Of a stretch of DNA of 64,000 nucleotides, positions 25,610 through 34,152 are shown piece by piece. Source of the stretch: CAVXEH01 sp963760875. Lineage in GTDB: Bacteria > Chloroflexota > Limnocylindria > QHBO01. Both the position numbers and the translations under genes were made by a program. Where the stretch lies: contig CAVXEH010000016.1 in assembly GCA_963760875.1 (NCBI GenBank), positions 1 to 64,000 on the forward strand, given 5' to 3'. Position 1 is the first letter of the stretch. The number at the start of each line of letters is the position of its first letter. The notes under the pieces were generated by a model, which worked only from the letters and a program-made list of their open reading frames with translations, ran no database searches and was not told the DNA's origin.

Positions 25610-26571
25610 CAGCGCGACCTCCCGGGCGGGGGAGGATCGGCGGCCTCGCCGGTCAGCTCCAGATAGATCTTCTCCAGCGAGGGCCGGCGCATGGCCACCT
25701 CGGCGGGGTAGATCCCCCCATCGGCGAGCTCGTGAATAGCGGCGCTGCCGTCCGATTGGCCGTCCACCTGGATGGTCGCACCCTCGCCCGGCCGGGCCGT
25801 CAGACCGGCGGCCAGGAGCACCGGCAGGGCGGCGTCTCGCTCGGCCGGGGCGGCGAAGCGGATCTCCAGGTGCTCGCGGGTCGCGAAGAGCTCGCTCGTG
25901 GACCCCTGGGTCACGATCCGCCCCCTGGAGATGACCGCCAGCTGCGTGCAGACCTGCTCGGCCTCGTTGAGCAGGTGCGTCGAGAGGAACACGGTGGTGT
26001 GGTCATGGGCCAGCGCGGTGATCACGTTCCGGACGTCCACGGTGCCCTCCGGATCCAGTCCGGACGTCGGCTCGTCAAGGATGATGACCGGTGGCGTGTC
26101 CAGCAGCGCCAGGCCAATCCCCAGCCGCTGGCGCATGCCGGTCGAGAAGCCGCCGACCTTGCGCCCGGCGACATCGGTCAATCCCACCCGCTCGAGCGCA
26201 GCATCACACGCGGCGCGCGCCGGGCCCGGACGAATGCCCCGGGCCGCAGCGAAGACATGCAGGTTCTCGGACGCCGAGAGGAACGGGTAGAAGGCCGGTC
26301 GCTCCACGAGAGCGCCAACCTCACCGAGGATGGTGGCTTCGGGTCGCACGATCTCGCCCAGGATTCGTGCCTCGCCGCGTGTGGGGCGCACGAGGGCGAG
26401 CAGGAGCCGGATGGTGGTCGTCTTGCCCGAGCCGTTGGGACCCAGGAATCCGAATACCGAGCCACGGGGCACGGCGAGGTCCAGGTCGTGGACGGCCCGG
26501 ACCGGGCCGTAGTGCTTCGTCAGGCCCCGGGTCGCAATGACCGGCTCGGAGACGATCGCGGAGTCGTCCAT
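25609..26571 (-). CDS. ABC transporter ATP-binding protein (exporter, CcmA-like)
   Basis: 320 residues. Walker A GPNGSGKTTT near residue 45, signature VGGFSTGMRQRLGIG, Walker B VIILDEPTSGLDPEG, and switch His in STHLLNEAEQ. A C-terminal extension after about 220 residues is typical of CcmA/drug-exporter ATPases. It pairs with the overlapping ABC-2 permease. It starts 93 nt after the zinc permease gene on the same strand, so it may be transcribed separately. Confidence 0.92.
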   Translation of the reverse strand: MDDSAIVSEPVIATRGLTKHYGPVRAVHDLDLAVPRGSVFGFLGPNGSGKTTTIRLLLALVRPTRGEARILGEIVRPEATILGEVGALVERPAFYPFLSASENLHVFAAARGIRPGPARAACDAALERVGLTDVAGRKVGGFSTGMRQRLGIGLALLDTPPVIILDEPTSGLDPEGTVDVRNVITALAHDHTTVFLSTHLLNEAEQVCTQLAVISRGRIVTQGSTSELFATREHLEIRFAAPAERDAALPVLLAAGLTARPGEGATIQVDGQSDGSAAIHELADGGIYPAEVAMRRPSLEKIYLELTGEAADPPPPGRSR

Positions 26572-26664
26572 GCTCCTCCCTCAGGTGGACGAGGTGATCG
26601 TCCGGACCCGCATTGTGCCCGAGGTGCGCAAGTGCCCGTCCGCTCGGCCCTTCGTCCCGGGCAG

Positions 26665-27506
26665 CTAGCCCGCGGTGGTGGTTTGCGGACGACGCGGGAG
26701 GAAGCGCGTGGCCAGCGCTCCGAGGAAAACGGTCGTCTCCACCAGCACGATGGTCGCTCCGCTGGCGGCATTGGCCCAGTAGCTGATGTAGAGCCCCACC
26801 ACGGGTGCCAGCAGGCCAATGAGCACGGCCACGGTCAGCAGCCGGCCGAAGCTGCGGGTGACCAGCTGCGCCGTGGCGGCCGGGGTGACCAGCATGGCCA
26901 CCACCAGGATGATGCCCACCGCCTGCAGGCTGACCACGATGGTCACCGCGATGAGCGCAAGCAGGAGGTAGTCGAGCTGGGCGACGGGCAGGCCCGGACG
27001 CGGCAGCGCCCAACGGATCGAATGTCGTGTAGAGCAGCTCCTTCCAGAGGACCGCGACCACGCCCAGGACGAGCGCCGCAAGCAGCACCAGGGCCAGCAG
27101 GTCGCCGGTGCCGATGCCCAGCACCTCGCCGAACAGGAATCCGAACAGGTCGCCCACGTAGTTGGGGATCAGGCTGAACAGGAAGATGCCCAGCGCGAAC
27201 ATGCCGGCGAAGAGCACACCAATGGCGGTATCCGTCCGCAGGTGTGCCCCGGCGGGTGACCCAGCCGATGGCGAGTGCAGTCGCGACCGCGGCCACCGCG
27301 GCGCCCAGGTAGAACGGCAGCTGGATCATGTAGGCCACCACCAGGCCGGGGAAGGCCGAGTGGCTGAGCGCGTCGCCCATGAAGGCGAGGCCGCGCAGGA
27401 CCATGTAGGAGCCGATGACGGCGGTGACCACGCCCACCACGGCCGATGCCAGCAGGGCCCGCAGGAAGAAGTCGTACGCCAGCGGGTCGAGGACGGGTCC
27501 CAGCAT
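26665..27506 (-). CDS. znuB: zinc/manganese ABC transporter permease (ABC-3), two frameshifts
   Basis: Three frames in order give one ABC-3 permease of about 280 residues: an N-terminal part through GDALSHSAFPGLVVAYMI to WVTRRGT; a middle part starting at LRTDTAIGVLFAGMFALG and running to TTFDPLGAAASG; and a C-terminal part LPVAQLDYLLLALIAVTIVVSLQAVG to the stop at 26665. The breaks are near 27241-27246 and 26991-27000. All family landmarks survive, so I treat it as a real gene with sequence errors. It overlaps the ATPase stop by one base and ends the zur-znuACB operon. Confidence 0.8.
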
Positions 27507-28396
27507 CAGACGTGGTCCTCGTGGTAATGCGGTTCGCCGCCGCTGGCAGCGTCGTGGTGATGCGCATCATCGAGGAGCACGGTCTGGCCGCCCACCACCA
27601 GCAGGTGCCCGCCGTAGGTGGCCGACAGGACGTCGGGGTCCATGACCAGGCTGGACGGGCCCATGGCGATGATGCGCTGGTTGAGGGCGACCACCATGCC
27701 GAAGTGCTCGGCGGCTGCCGCGAGGTCGTGCGTGGTGGCGATCGCGGTGCGGCCCAGCTTGGTCTCGGAGTCGAGGAGCGCCATCAGGTCCTCCTGGGTC
27801 GTGACGTCCACGCCGGTGACCGGCTCATCGAGCAGGTACAGGTCCGGCGCGGCCGCGATGGCCCGGGCCAGGAAGGCGCGACGGCGCTGCCCGCCGGACA
27901 GCGCACCGATCTGCGAGCGGCGGCGGTCCGCCATGCCCACCCGCTCCAGGGCCGCCTCGACCGCCCGATGATCGTCGTGCGTGGGCCGCCGCCAGGGCCC
28001 CAGGCGCGGATATCGGCCCATCATCGCCACGTCCCAGACGCTCACCGGGAACGACCAGTCCACGAGCTCGGCCTGGGTCACGTAGGCGATGCGCTTCGCT
28101 TCCCGCCCGGCGGGCTGGCCCAGGACCTCCACCACGCCGCTCCACGGCTCGATCAGCCCGGCGATGAGCTTGAGCAGGGTCGACTTGCCGCCGCCATTCG
28201 GCCCAAAGATGGCCACCAGCGACCCGCGCGGGATCTCGAGCGAGACGTTCTCCAGCGCCGGGCGATGGTCATAGCCGGCGGTCACGCCCGCCAGCCGGAT
28301 GGCGAGCCGCTCCTGGGGGTGCGTGGCGTGGTCGCCATGGTCGCCGTGCGTGGCGTGGTCGCCATGGTCGGGGTGATGGTCATGCTCGTGCGTCAT
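27506..28396 (-). CDS. znuC: zinc ABC transporter ATP-binding protein with His-rich tails
   Basis: 296 residues from the ATG at 28396. Walker A FGPNGGGKSTLLK, signature LSGGQRRRAFLARAI, Walker B LYLLDEPVTGVDV, switch His TTHDLAAAAEHF. The first about 27 residues are mostly His/Asp/Gly (DHHPDHGDH, HATHGDHGDH) and the last about 20 are again His-rich (DDAHHHD, PHYHEDH), which suggests cytosolic zinc binding. Family members usually lack the N-terminal block. It sits between the binding protein (4-nt gap) and the permease (1-nt overlap). Confidence 0.92.
   Translation of the reverse strand: MTHEHDHHPDHGDHATHGDHGDHATHPQERLAIRLAGVTAGYDHRPALENVSLEIPRGSLVAIFGPNGGGKSTLLKLIAGLIEPWSGVVEVLGQPAGREAKRIAYVTQAELVDWSFPVSVWDVAMMGRYPRLGPWRRPTHDDHRAVEAALERVGMADRRRSQIGALSGGQRRRAFLARAIAAAPDLYLLDEPVTGVDVTTQEDLMALLDSETKLGRTAIATTHDLAAAAEHFGMVVALNQRIIAMGPSSLVMDPDVLSATYGGHLLVVGGQTVLLDDAHHHDAASGGEPHYHEDHV
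28319..28371 (-). repeat. 27-nt in-frame tandem repeat in znuC
   Basis: Two near-identical 27-nt units (28319-28345 and 28346-28371) begin GTGCGTGGCGTGG on the plus strand. Translated on the minus strand they give two nine-residue His/Asp/Gly blocks. The repeat explains how the metal-binding N-tail could lengthen or shorten by slippage without changing frame. Confidence 0.7.
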
Positions 28397-28400
28397 CGGC

Positions 28401-29318
28401 TCAGCGCAGGGCCTCCACGATCTGCCGGGTATCCCATCGGATGAGGCCCTCGTAGCTGTCCACCGGCGGATCGCCAAGCGACCCGTCGTACAGGTTCGCG
28501 ACCACGCGTACGCCCGTTTCGGCGGCCAGCTGGTCCGCGAGCTTGGTCGGGAACTGGGCTTCGCTGAAGATGGCCTTGACCCTGGCGGCGCGAATCGCGT
28601 CCACCAGCGCCGCGGTGTACCGGGCGCTGGGCTCCTGGCCCGGTGCGGGGACGGCGACGCCCACGATGGTGATCCCGTACTCGCGGGCATAGTAGGGGAA
28701 GGCGTCGTGGTAGGTCACGATCCGCCGGCTGGCCGGCGGAACGGATCCGACCTGCTCCCGCACCCAGGTATCAAGGGTCCTCAGGCGTGCCTGATAGGCG
28801 GTGTCGTTGGCCCGGTAGACGGCCGCGTGCACAGGGTCCGCCGCGGCCAGTGCATCGGCAATGCGGTTCGCGTACTGCTCCGCGTACACGACGTCCATCC
28901 ACAGGTGCGGGTTCTGGCTGCGGGCCACGTCCCCGGGGAGCAGGGTGGCACCAGGCAGGTCCTCCGCGAGGCGGATGAGTGGCGTGCCCGGTTGCGCTGC
29001 GTTGCCCAGGGTCTTGGTCATCCAGTCGTCGAGGCCGAGGCCATTCATGAAGATCACCTGCGCCATGGCCACCGTGCGCAGGTCGGACGGTCGCGGAGCG
29101 AAGGTGTGCGGGTCGCCGTTCTTGGGGACCAGGCTGCTGACGCTGACCAGGTCGCCGCCCACGTTGGCGACCATGTCGGCAAAGACTGTCGTGGAGGTGA
29201 CCACCACCAAGCGTCCGTCGCTGGGCCGCGGGATGCCTCCGCAGCCGGACAGGGTCGCGATCACGGCGGTCGCCAGGACCAGGCCCACGGCCGCGCCTCG
29301 GCGTCGCGCGTGGCTCAC
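28401..29318 (-). CDS. znuA: zinc ABC transporter substrate-binding lipoprotein
   Basis: 305 residues from the GTG at 29318, which overlaps the zur stop (GTGA). A lipoprotein signal ends in the lipobox TLSGC. Metal-ligand regions of the ZnuA/TroA family follow: GDPHTFAPRPSD, NPHLWMDVVYAEQYANRIAD, TYHDAFPYYAREYGI and a late acidic site near SEAQFPTKLADQLAAETGV. There is no long His-rich loop, unlike many ZnuA. The Fur-type regulator and the His-rich ATPase favour zinc over manganese, but selectivity is inferred. Confidence 0.9.
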   Translation of the reverse strand: MSHARRRGAAVGLVLATAVIATLSGCGGIPRPSDGRLVVVTSTTVFADMVANVGGDLVSVSSLVPKNGDPHTFAPRPSDLRTVAMAQVIFMNGLGLDDWMTKTLGNAAQPGTPLIRLAEDLPGATLLPGDVARSQNPHLWMDVVYAEQYANRIADALAAADPVHAAVYRANDTAYQARLRTLDTWVREQVGSVPPASRRIVTYHDAFPYYAREYGITIVGVAVPAPGQEPSARYTAALVDAIRAARVKAIFSEAQFPTKLADQLAAETGVRVVANLYDGSLGDPPVDSYEGLIRWDTRQIVEALR

Positions 29319-29767
29319 GCCGGCTCCACCGCGGCCGCCCGGCAGGCGGCGCACACGCCATAGAGCTCCAGCCTGTGGCGCTCGATCCGGAATCCCGTCT
29401 CCGCCTCTACCCGTCCAAGGATGGGGGAGAGACCCAGGTCACCAACCTCAGTGGTGCGTCCACAACGCTCGCAGACCACGTGGTGGTGATGCTCCGATGG
29501 CTGGCAGGCAACGTAGGCGTGGCTGCCATCGGACAGGTCCACCCGCTCGACGAGGCCCAGCGAGGTGAGGAGGTCAAGGGAGCGGAACACGGTGGCGCGT
29601 CCGGGTGCCGGGTGCAGGTCGCGGGTCGCGAGCAGCACGTCCTCGGCGGTGAAGTGCCCGCGCTGGGCAGCCACCACCCGGGCGACCACCCGCCGCGTTC
29701 CGGTGAGGCGGCGGCCAGCCCCGCTCAGGGACTCGACGATCTCGCGATTGCGTGGCACGGCGCGCAT
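29315..29767 (-). CDS. zur: Fur-family zinc uptake regulator
   Basis: 150 residues. Winged-helix N-domain (GHFTAEDVLLATRDL, GRATVFRSLDLLTSLGLVERV), then the metal-sensing segment with SEHHHHVVCERCGRT and a second pair YGVCAACR, the two CxxC sites that hold structural zinc. It is the first gene of zur-znuA-znuC-znuB, which is why Zur is preferred over Fur. ATG 29767 overlaps the predicted -10 hexamer, so a leaderless start at GTG 29758 (VPRNREIVES) is a serious alternative. Confidence 0.88.
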   Translation of the reverse strand: MRAVPRNREIVESLSGAGRRLTGTRRVVARVVAAQRGHFTAEDVLLATRDLHPAPGRATVFRSLDLLTSLGLVERVDLSDGSHAYVACQPSEHHHHVVCERCGRTTEVGDLGLSPILGRVEAETGFRIERHRLELYGVCAACRAAAVEPA

Positions 29768-29794
29768 CGTACGCTAGTTGAGACTCAGTCGCAA
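29766..29794 (-). promoter_or_regulatory. zur operon promoter with embedded 17-bp operator
   Basis: On the minus strand TTGCGA (29789-29794) and TACGAT (29766-29771) are exactly 17 nt apart. Overlapping the -35 and spacer, 29778-29794 reads TTGAGACT-C-AGTCGCAA on the plus strand, an inverted repeat with 7 of 8 arm positions matching. A Fur-family dyad in this place would block RNA polymerase, giving zinc-dependent autorepression of the whole operon. Confidence 0.6.
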
Positions 29795-30017
29795 GAAGGG
29801 CGCACACGCACGCGGCTCGTGGAGGGCGCGGTGGCGAACCGCTGCCGGACGGGCCAGACGGCCCTCAAGGGGGAGCCATTCGGGTCGCGAGCGCCGGACC
29901 GGCGGTCCTGCCCGTGGCATGCACCCCGAGCGTATCCTCGTCCCAGCAATGCAGACAGCCTGGCACGCGGCGCCGCCGCGCCCGCCGGGATCGCACCGGA
30001 AGGGACCGCAACCGTCG

Positions 30018-32768
30018 ATGACCACTGAAACGCAGGTGCAACGCGCGCGACCCACCGACAAGGCAAGCGACATCCTGCGGGCCGGCTACCAGCCGCTCGC
30101 AGCGTTCTTCAAGCCCCGCGCCGTGGCCGTGATTGGCGCGACCGAGAAGGCGGGCAGCGTCGGCCGCACGATCCTGACCAACCTGATCTCCTCGCCCTTT
30201 GGCGGAACGGTCTACCCGGTCAACCCCAACCGCCCCAGCGTCCTGGGCATTCATTCCTACGCGTCCGTGGGTGCCATCCCGGAGCCGGTGGACCTGGCCG
30301 TCATCGTCACCCCGCCGCCCACGGTGCCCGGGCTCATCGGCGAATGCGCCGCGGCCGGGGTGCCGGCGGTGGTCGTCATCTCCGCGGGCTTCAAGGAGGT
30401 CGGGCCGGAGGGCGCCGAGCTCGAGCGCCAGGTCGTGGAGGTCGCGCGGGCCAACGGGGTGCGGGTCATCGGCCCCAACTGCCTGGGCGTGATGAGCCCG
30501 GTCACCGGCCTGAACGCCACGTTCGCGGCGGCCATGGCGCCGCAGGGGCACGTGGCCTTCGTCAGCCAGTCGGGTGCGCTGCTCACCGCGGTCCTCGACT
30601 GGAGCCGGCAGGAGAAGGTCGGGTTCAGCTCCATCACCAGCCTGGGCTCCATGGCCGACGTCGGCTGGGGCGACATGATCACCCACCTGGGCAGCGATCC
30701 GAACACCGAGGCCATCGTCATCTACATGGAGACGGTGGGCGACGCGCGGACCTTCCTGTCCGCGGCACGCGAGGTCGCACTCACCAAGCCTATCATCGTG
30801 ATGAAGCCGGGGCGCACCGCGGAAGCCGCCCGCGCCGCCGCCTCGCACACCGGCTCGCTGGCCGGGTCGGACGAGGTCCTAGACGCCGCCTTCCGGCGCG
30901 CCGGCGTGCTCCGCGCCGAGCGCATCGACGACCTGTTCTACCTCGCCGAGGTGCTGGCCAAGCAGCCACGCCCGCAGGGGCGGAAGCTCACCATCGTGAC
31001 CAACGCCGGCGGTCCGGGCGTCCTGGCCACCGATTCGCTCATCACCGGCGGCGGGGAGCTGACCCAGCTCACGCCCGAGACGATCGAGGCGCTTAACGGC
31101 GTGCTGCCCCCGACCTGGAGCCACGCCAACCCGGTCGACATCATTGGCGACGCGCCGCCGGAGCGGTACGCGGATGCGCTGGAGATCGCCGCAAAGGACC
31201 CGGGCTCGGATGGCCTCCTGGTGGTCCTCACCCCGCAGGCCATGACCGACCCGACCCGCACGGCGCAGCAGCTGGTCCCGTTCGCCAAGAGCACCGGCAA
31301 GCCGGTGATGGCCAGCTGGATGGGCGGCCTCGAGGTGGAGGCCGGCACCAGCATCCTGCGCGATGCCGGGATCGCCACCTTCCCGTATCCCGACAGCGCC
31401 ACGCGCATGTTCAACGACCTGTGGCGCTACTCGGACAACCTGCGGGCCCTGTACGAGACGCCGTCGCTGCCGCGTGACGCCGAGAGCGCGCTCCATCGTG
31501 AGCATGCCCAGTCCATGGTCCGTGCCGCCTGCGAGGCGGGTCGCACCATCCTGCCCGAGTCGGAGTCCAAGGAGCTGCTGGCCGCCTACGGGATCCCCAT
31601 CACCCCGATGCGCATCGCGACCTCATCCGCGGAGGCCGTGGCCGCCGCGGCCGACATCGGCTACCCGGTCGTCCTCAAGCTGTACTCGCACACCGTCACC
31701 CACAAGACCGATGTCGGCGGGGTGCAGCTCAACCTGCGAGACGCCGAGGCCGTGCGGGCCGCGTTCAGCACCATCGAGCGCGCCGTCTCGGAGCGCCGTG
31801 GAGCAGAGCACTTCGAGGGCGTGACGGTGCAGCCCATGGTCGAGTGGAAGGGCTACGAGCTCATCGTGGGGAGCTCGATGGACGCCCAGTTCGGCCCGGT
31901 CCTGCTCTTTGGCCTCGGCGGTCAGCTGGTCGAGGTCTTCCGAGACCATGCGCTGGGGCTGCCGCCGCTCAACACCACCCTCGCCCGTCGGATGATGGAG
32001 CGCACGAAGATCTACACCGCCCTCAAGGGTGTGCGCGGCCGGGCCGCCGTGGACCTCGAGGCGCTGGCCCAGCTGCTGGTCCGCTTCAGCCAGATGGTCG
32101 TAGAGCTGCCGCGCATCGCCGAGGCCGAGATCAACCCGCTCCTCGCTTCCGAGGACGGCCTGCTGGCCCTGGACGCGCGTGTCATCCTCCACCCGCCGGA
32201 GATGCCCCGCGAGCAGCTGCCGCGCCCGGCCATTCGGCCGTATCCGCTCGAATACGTCTCACCGTGGTCGGCGCCCAGCGGCGAGACGTTCCACATCCGG
32301 CCCATCCGGCCGGAGGACGAGACGGCCATGGTCCGCTTCCACCGCGACCTCTCCGCGGACACCGTCTACTCCCGCTACTTCGCCGCGCTGGGCCTGGACC
32401 GCCGGATCGCGCACGACCGCCTGCTGCGCGTCTGCTTCGGCGATTACGAGCGCGAGTTGGCCCTCGTCGCGGAGCACGAGGATCCGGCAAGCAGTGAGCG
32501 CCAGATCGCCGCGGTGGGACGGCTCTCCAAGACCAATGCCCCGGGAACCGCCGAGTTCGCGATCCTGGTTGCGGACCGCTTCCAGCATCACGGCCTCGGA
32601 TCGGAGCTGCTCCGCCGCCTGGTCGCGGCCGGGCGCGACGAGGGCCTGGAGCGGATCGTGGCCGAAATGCTGCCCACCAACGGAGCCATGATCCGGATCA
32701 GTGAGAAGCTTGGCTTTGAGATCAGCCGCTGGTCCGACGAGGTAACGGCAGAGCTGCGGCTCCGCTGA
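30018..32768 (+). CDS. NDP-forming acyl-CoA synthetase fused to a GNAT acetyltransferase
   Basis: 916 residues from ATG 30018 (GGAAGGGA 12 nt upstream). CoA-binding domain near 25-150 (AVAVIGATEKAGSVGRTIL), a succinyl-CoA-ligase-like region with the phospho-His in ASHTGSLAGSDEV, an ATP-grasp domain near 500-710 (YPVVLKLYSHTVTHKTDVGGV, AEINPLLA), and a C-terminal GNAT domain from about 750 (FHIRPIRPEDETAMVRFHRDLS...GLGSELLRRLV). Fusions like this are either ADP-forming acetyl/acyl-CoA synthetases or Pat-type protein acetyltransferases. Here the catalytic His is kept, so both activities may be present. An earlier in-frame ATG at 29949 is less likely. Confidence 0.9.
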   Translation: MTTETQVQRARPTDKASDILRAGYQPLAAFFKPRAVAVIGATEKAGSVGRTILTNLISSPFGGTVYPVNPNRPSVLGIHSYASVGAIPEPVDLAVIVTPPPTVPGLIGECAAAGVPAVVVISAGFKEVGPEGAELERQVVEVARANGVRVIGPNCLGVMSPVTGLNATFAAAMAPQGHVAFVSQSGALLTAVLDWSRQEKVGFSSITSLGSMADVGWGDMITHLGSDPNTEAIVIYMETVGDARTFLSAAREVALTKPIIVMKPGRTAEAARAAASHTGSLAGSDEVLDAAFRRAGVLRAERIDDLFYLAEVLAKQPRPQGRKLTIVTNAGGPGVLATDSLITGGGELTQLTPETIEALNGVLPPTWSHANPVDIIGDAPPERYADALEIAAKDPGSDGLLVVLTPQAMTDPTRTAQQLVPFAKSTGKPVMASWMGGLEVEAGTSILRDAGIATFPYPDSATRMFNDLWRYSDNLRALYETPSLPRDAESALHREHAQSMVRAACEAGRTILPESESKELLAAYGIPITPMRIATSSAEAVAAAADIGYPVVLKLYSHTVTHKTDVGGVQLNLRDAEAVRAAFSTIERAVSERRGAEHFEGVTVQPMVEWKGYELIVGSSMDAQFGPVLLFGLGGQLVEVFRDHALGLPPLNTTLARRMMERTKIYTALKGVRGRAAVDLEALAQLLVRFSQMVVELPRIAEAEINPLLASEDGLLALDARVILHPPEMPREQLPRPAIRPYPLEYVSPWSAPSGETFHIRPIRPEDETAMVRFHRDLSADTVYSRYFAALGLDRRIAHDRLLRVCFGDYERELALVAEHEDPASSERQIAAVGRLSKTNAPGTAEFAILVADRFQHHGLGSELLRRLVAAGRDEGLERIVAEMLPTNGAMIRISEKLGFEISRWSDEVTAELRLR

Positions 32769-32781
32769 GGCAGCACCGCCT

Positions 32782-32807
32782 GACCGATGGCGGTCCCGTC
32801 ATCGGTC
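32782..32807. terminator. CCGATG...CATCGG hairpin between convergent genes
   Basis: GACCGATG (32782-32789) pairs with CATCGGTC (32800-32807) around a 10-nt loop, 13 nt past the synthetase stop and 32 nt from the converging MaoC stop. No T-tract; termination inferred from position. One of four related hairpins in this window. Confidence 0.45.
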
Positions 32808-32839
32808 CGGGCGGCAGCCGTGGTCAGGTTCCCGCGCCG

Positions 32840-33271
32840 TCAGGCGGGCAATGGCATGGTGTAGACGACGCATTCCCCGCGCAGCACCTCGGTGCCATCC
32901 GCGCGGCGCGCCACACACCGCAGCCGGGTGATGGGCTTGTCCGCCCGGGATTCGATGACCTCCGCCTCGGCAGTGACCGTGTCGCCGATGAATACCGGCG
33001 CGGGATAGTCCCACTCCTGGTGGAGGAAGACGCTGCCCGGGCCGGGCAGCTCCATGGCGACCAGCGCGTTGAAGAGCCCCGTCGCCAGGCCGCCCTGCGC
33101 CACCAGGCCGCCGAAACGGGTCGCCGCCGCCAGCTCGGCGTCGAAATGGATGGGGTTGCGATCACCGGTGATGGCCGCGAACCCCTCCACGTCGGCGGTC
33201 GTGATGGTGCGGGTCCAGGTCGCGCGCGTGCCGGGAGCCGGAGGCTGCCAGGGCGAGGTCTGCTGCGTCAT
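32840..33271 (-). CDS. MaoC-like (R)-specific enoyl-CoA hydratase
   Basis: 143 residues with a hot-dog fold and the hydratase-2 signature GDRNPIH (catalytic Asp and His), followed by GGLVAQGGLATGLFNALVA and FLHQEWDYPAPVFIGDTV. Such proteins hydrate trans-2-enoyl-CoA, feeding polyhydroxyalkanoate or fatty acid metabolism. It is a single-gene unit, convergent with the acyl-CoA synthetase and divergent from the DUF2652 gene. Confidence 0.88.
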   Translation of the reverse strand: MTQQTSPWQPPAPGTRATWTRTITTADVEGFAAITGDRNPIHFDAELAAATRFGGLVAQGGLATGLFNALVAMELPGPGSVFLHQEWDYPAPVFIGDTVTAEAEVIESRADKPITRLRCVARRADGTEVLRGECVVYTMPLPA

Positions 33272-33356
33272 CGTCCGATGATGCGCGATGCGTCAAACCA
33301 TGCGGCCGGCCGCCGCGAAGGCCGATAACCGTCGGGCACCTGCTATCGTCACGACC

Positions 33357-33385
33357 CCGATGGCCCGGGCGTCTGACGCCATCGG
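33357..33385. promoter_or_regulatory. CCGATGGC...GCCATCGG hairpin in the DUF2652 leader
   Basis: CCGATGGC (33357-33364) pairs perfectly with GCCATCGG (33378-33385) around 13 nt, ending 28 nt before the DUF2652 start. It lies between divergent genes, so it is not a terminator of either; a leader structure or a dispersed repeat is more likely. Confidence 0.45.
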
Positions 33386-33413
33386 CGACCGTCCCCAACA
33401 GGAGTGAGGACTC

Positions 33414-34052
33414 GTGGCTGCGACCTTCCGGCAAGAAGCTGTCAACGGTCCGCTGCTGCTCGCCGACATCAGCGGCTACTCGTCCTTCCTGCAGAGCGTC
33501 GCGGAGGCGCATCGCGACGATGCGTTCGCCAACGGAGCGGTCCCGGAGGCCTACGCCTTGATGTCGAGCCTGCTGGACGGCATCGTCGGCAAGGTGGTCC
33601 CGCCGTTTACCCTCGCCAAGCTGGAGGGTGACGCCGTGTTCGCCTTCGCCGTCAGCACCGAGGGAATCCCGGACCACGCCGCTCTCCTCGACTGTATCCG
33701 GAGCTGCTACGCGGACTTCCGCGATCGCCTGGGGACCGTGGGAGACGCCTGGACATGCACCTGCGCCGCGTGCTCGCGAGCATCGGGCCTTGAGCTGAAG
33801 TTCATCCTCCACGCCGGGCCGTTCGTCGTGCAGACGCTGTCCGGCAACCGCGAGCTCATCGGCCCCGAGGTGATCGTGGCCCATCGGCTCCTGAAGAATG
33901 GGGCTGCGAACCTCCTCGGTCACGGCGCCTATGCGCTCATCACCGATGCCGCCATCGACCGATTCGCCGTCCCCCTGGGTGGTGCCATCCCCGTCACCGA
34001 GACGTACGAGTCCTATCCGACCATTCCGGCCCACGTCTTCGCGCTTCGCTGA
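33414..34052 (+). CDS. DUF2652 protein, nucleotide-cyclase-like fold
   Basis: 212 residues from GTG 33414, with AGGAGTGAGG just upstream. The N terminus LLLADISGYSSFL and LEGDAVFAF match the two metal-binding Asp positions of class III adenylyl/guanylyl cyclases, and a CTCAAC cysteine cluster follows near residue 118. This is the DUF2652 family; whether it makes a cyclic nucleotide is unknown. The purine-specifying residues cannot be judged by eye. Confidence 0.8.
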   Translation: MAATFRQEAVNGPLLLADISGYSSFLQSVAEAHRDDAFANGAVPEAYALMSSLLDGIVGKVVPPFTLAKLEGDAVFAFAVSTEGIPDHAALLDCIRSCYADFRDRLGTVGDAWTCTCAACSRASGLELKFILHAGPFVVQTLSGNRELIGPEVIVAHRLLKNGAANLLGHGAYALITDAAIDRFAVPLGGAIPVTETYESYPTIPAHVFALR

Positions 34053-34152
34053 CCGGCGTCGTGCCTTCCCTGGCCGTGGACCCGAAGTTGCACGAACCGG
34101 ACGCGTGAGCATCGATCGCAACGTCCCGGGCCACTCGCGCGTCGGTCCACGG

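Noticed and set aside
28319..28371. short direct repeats that might suggest a CRISPR array
   Set aside because: Only two adjacent 27-nt units without spacers, inside a coding frame; a tandem duplication in znuC.
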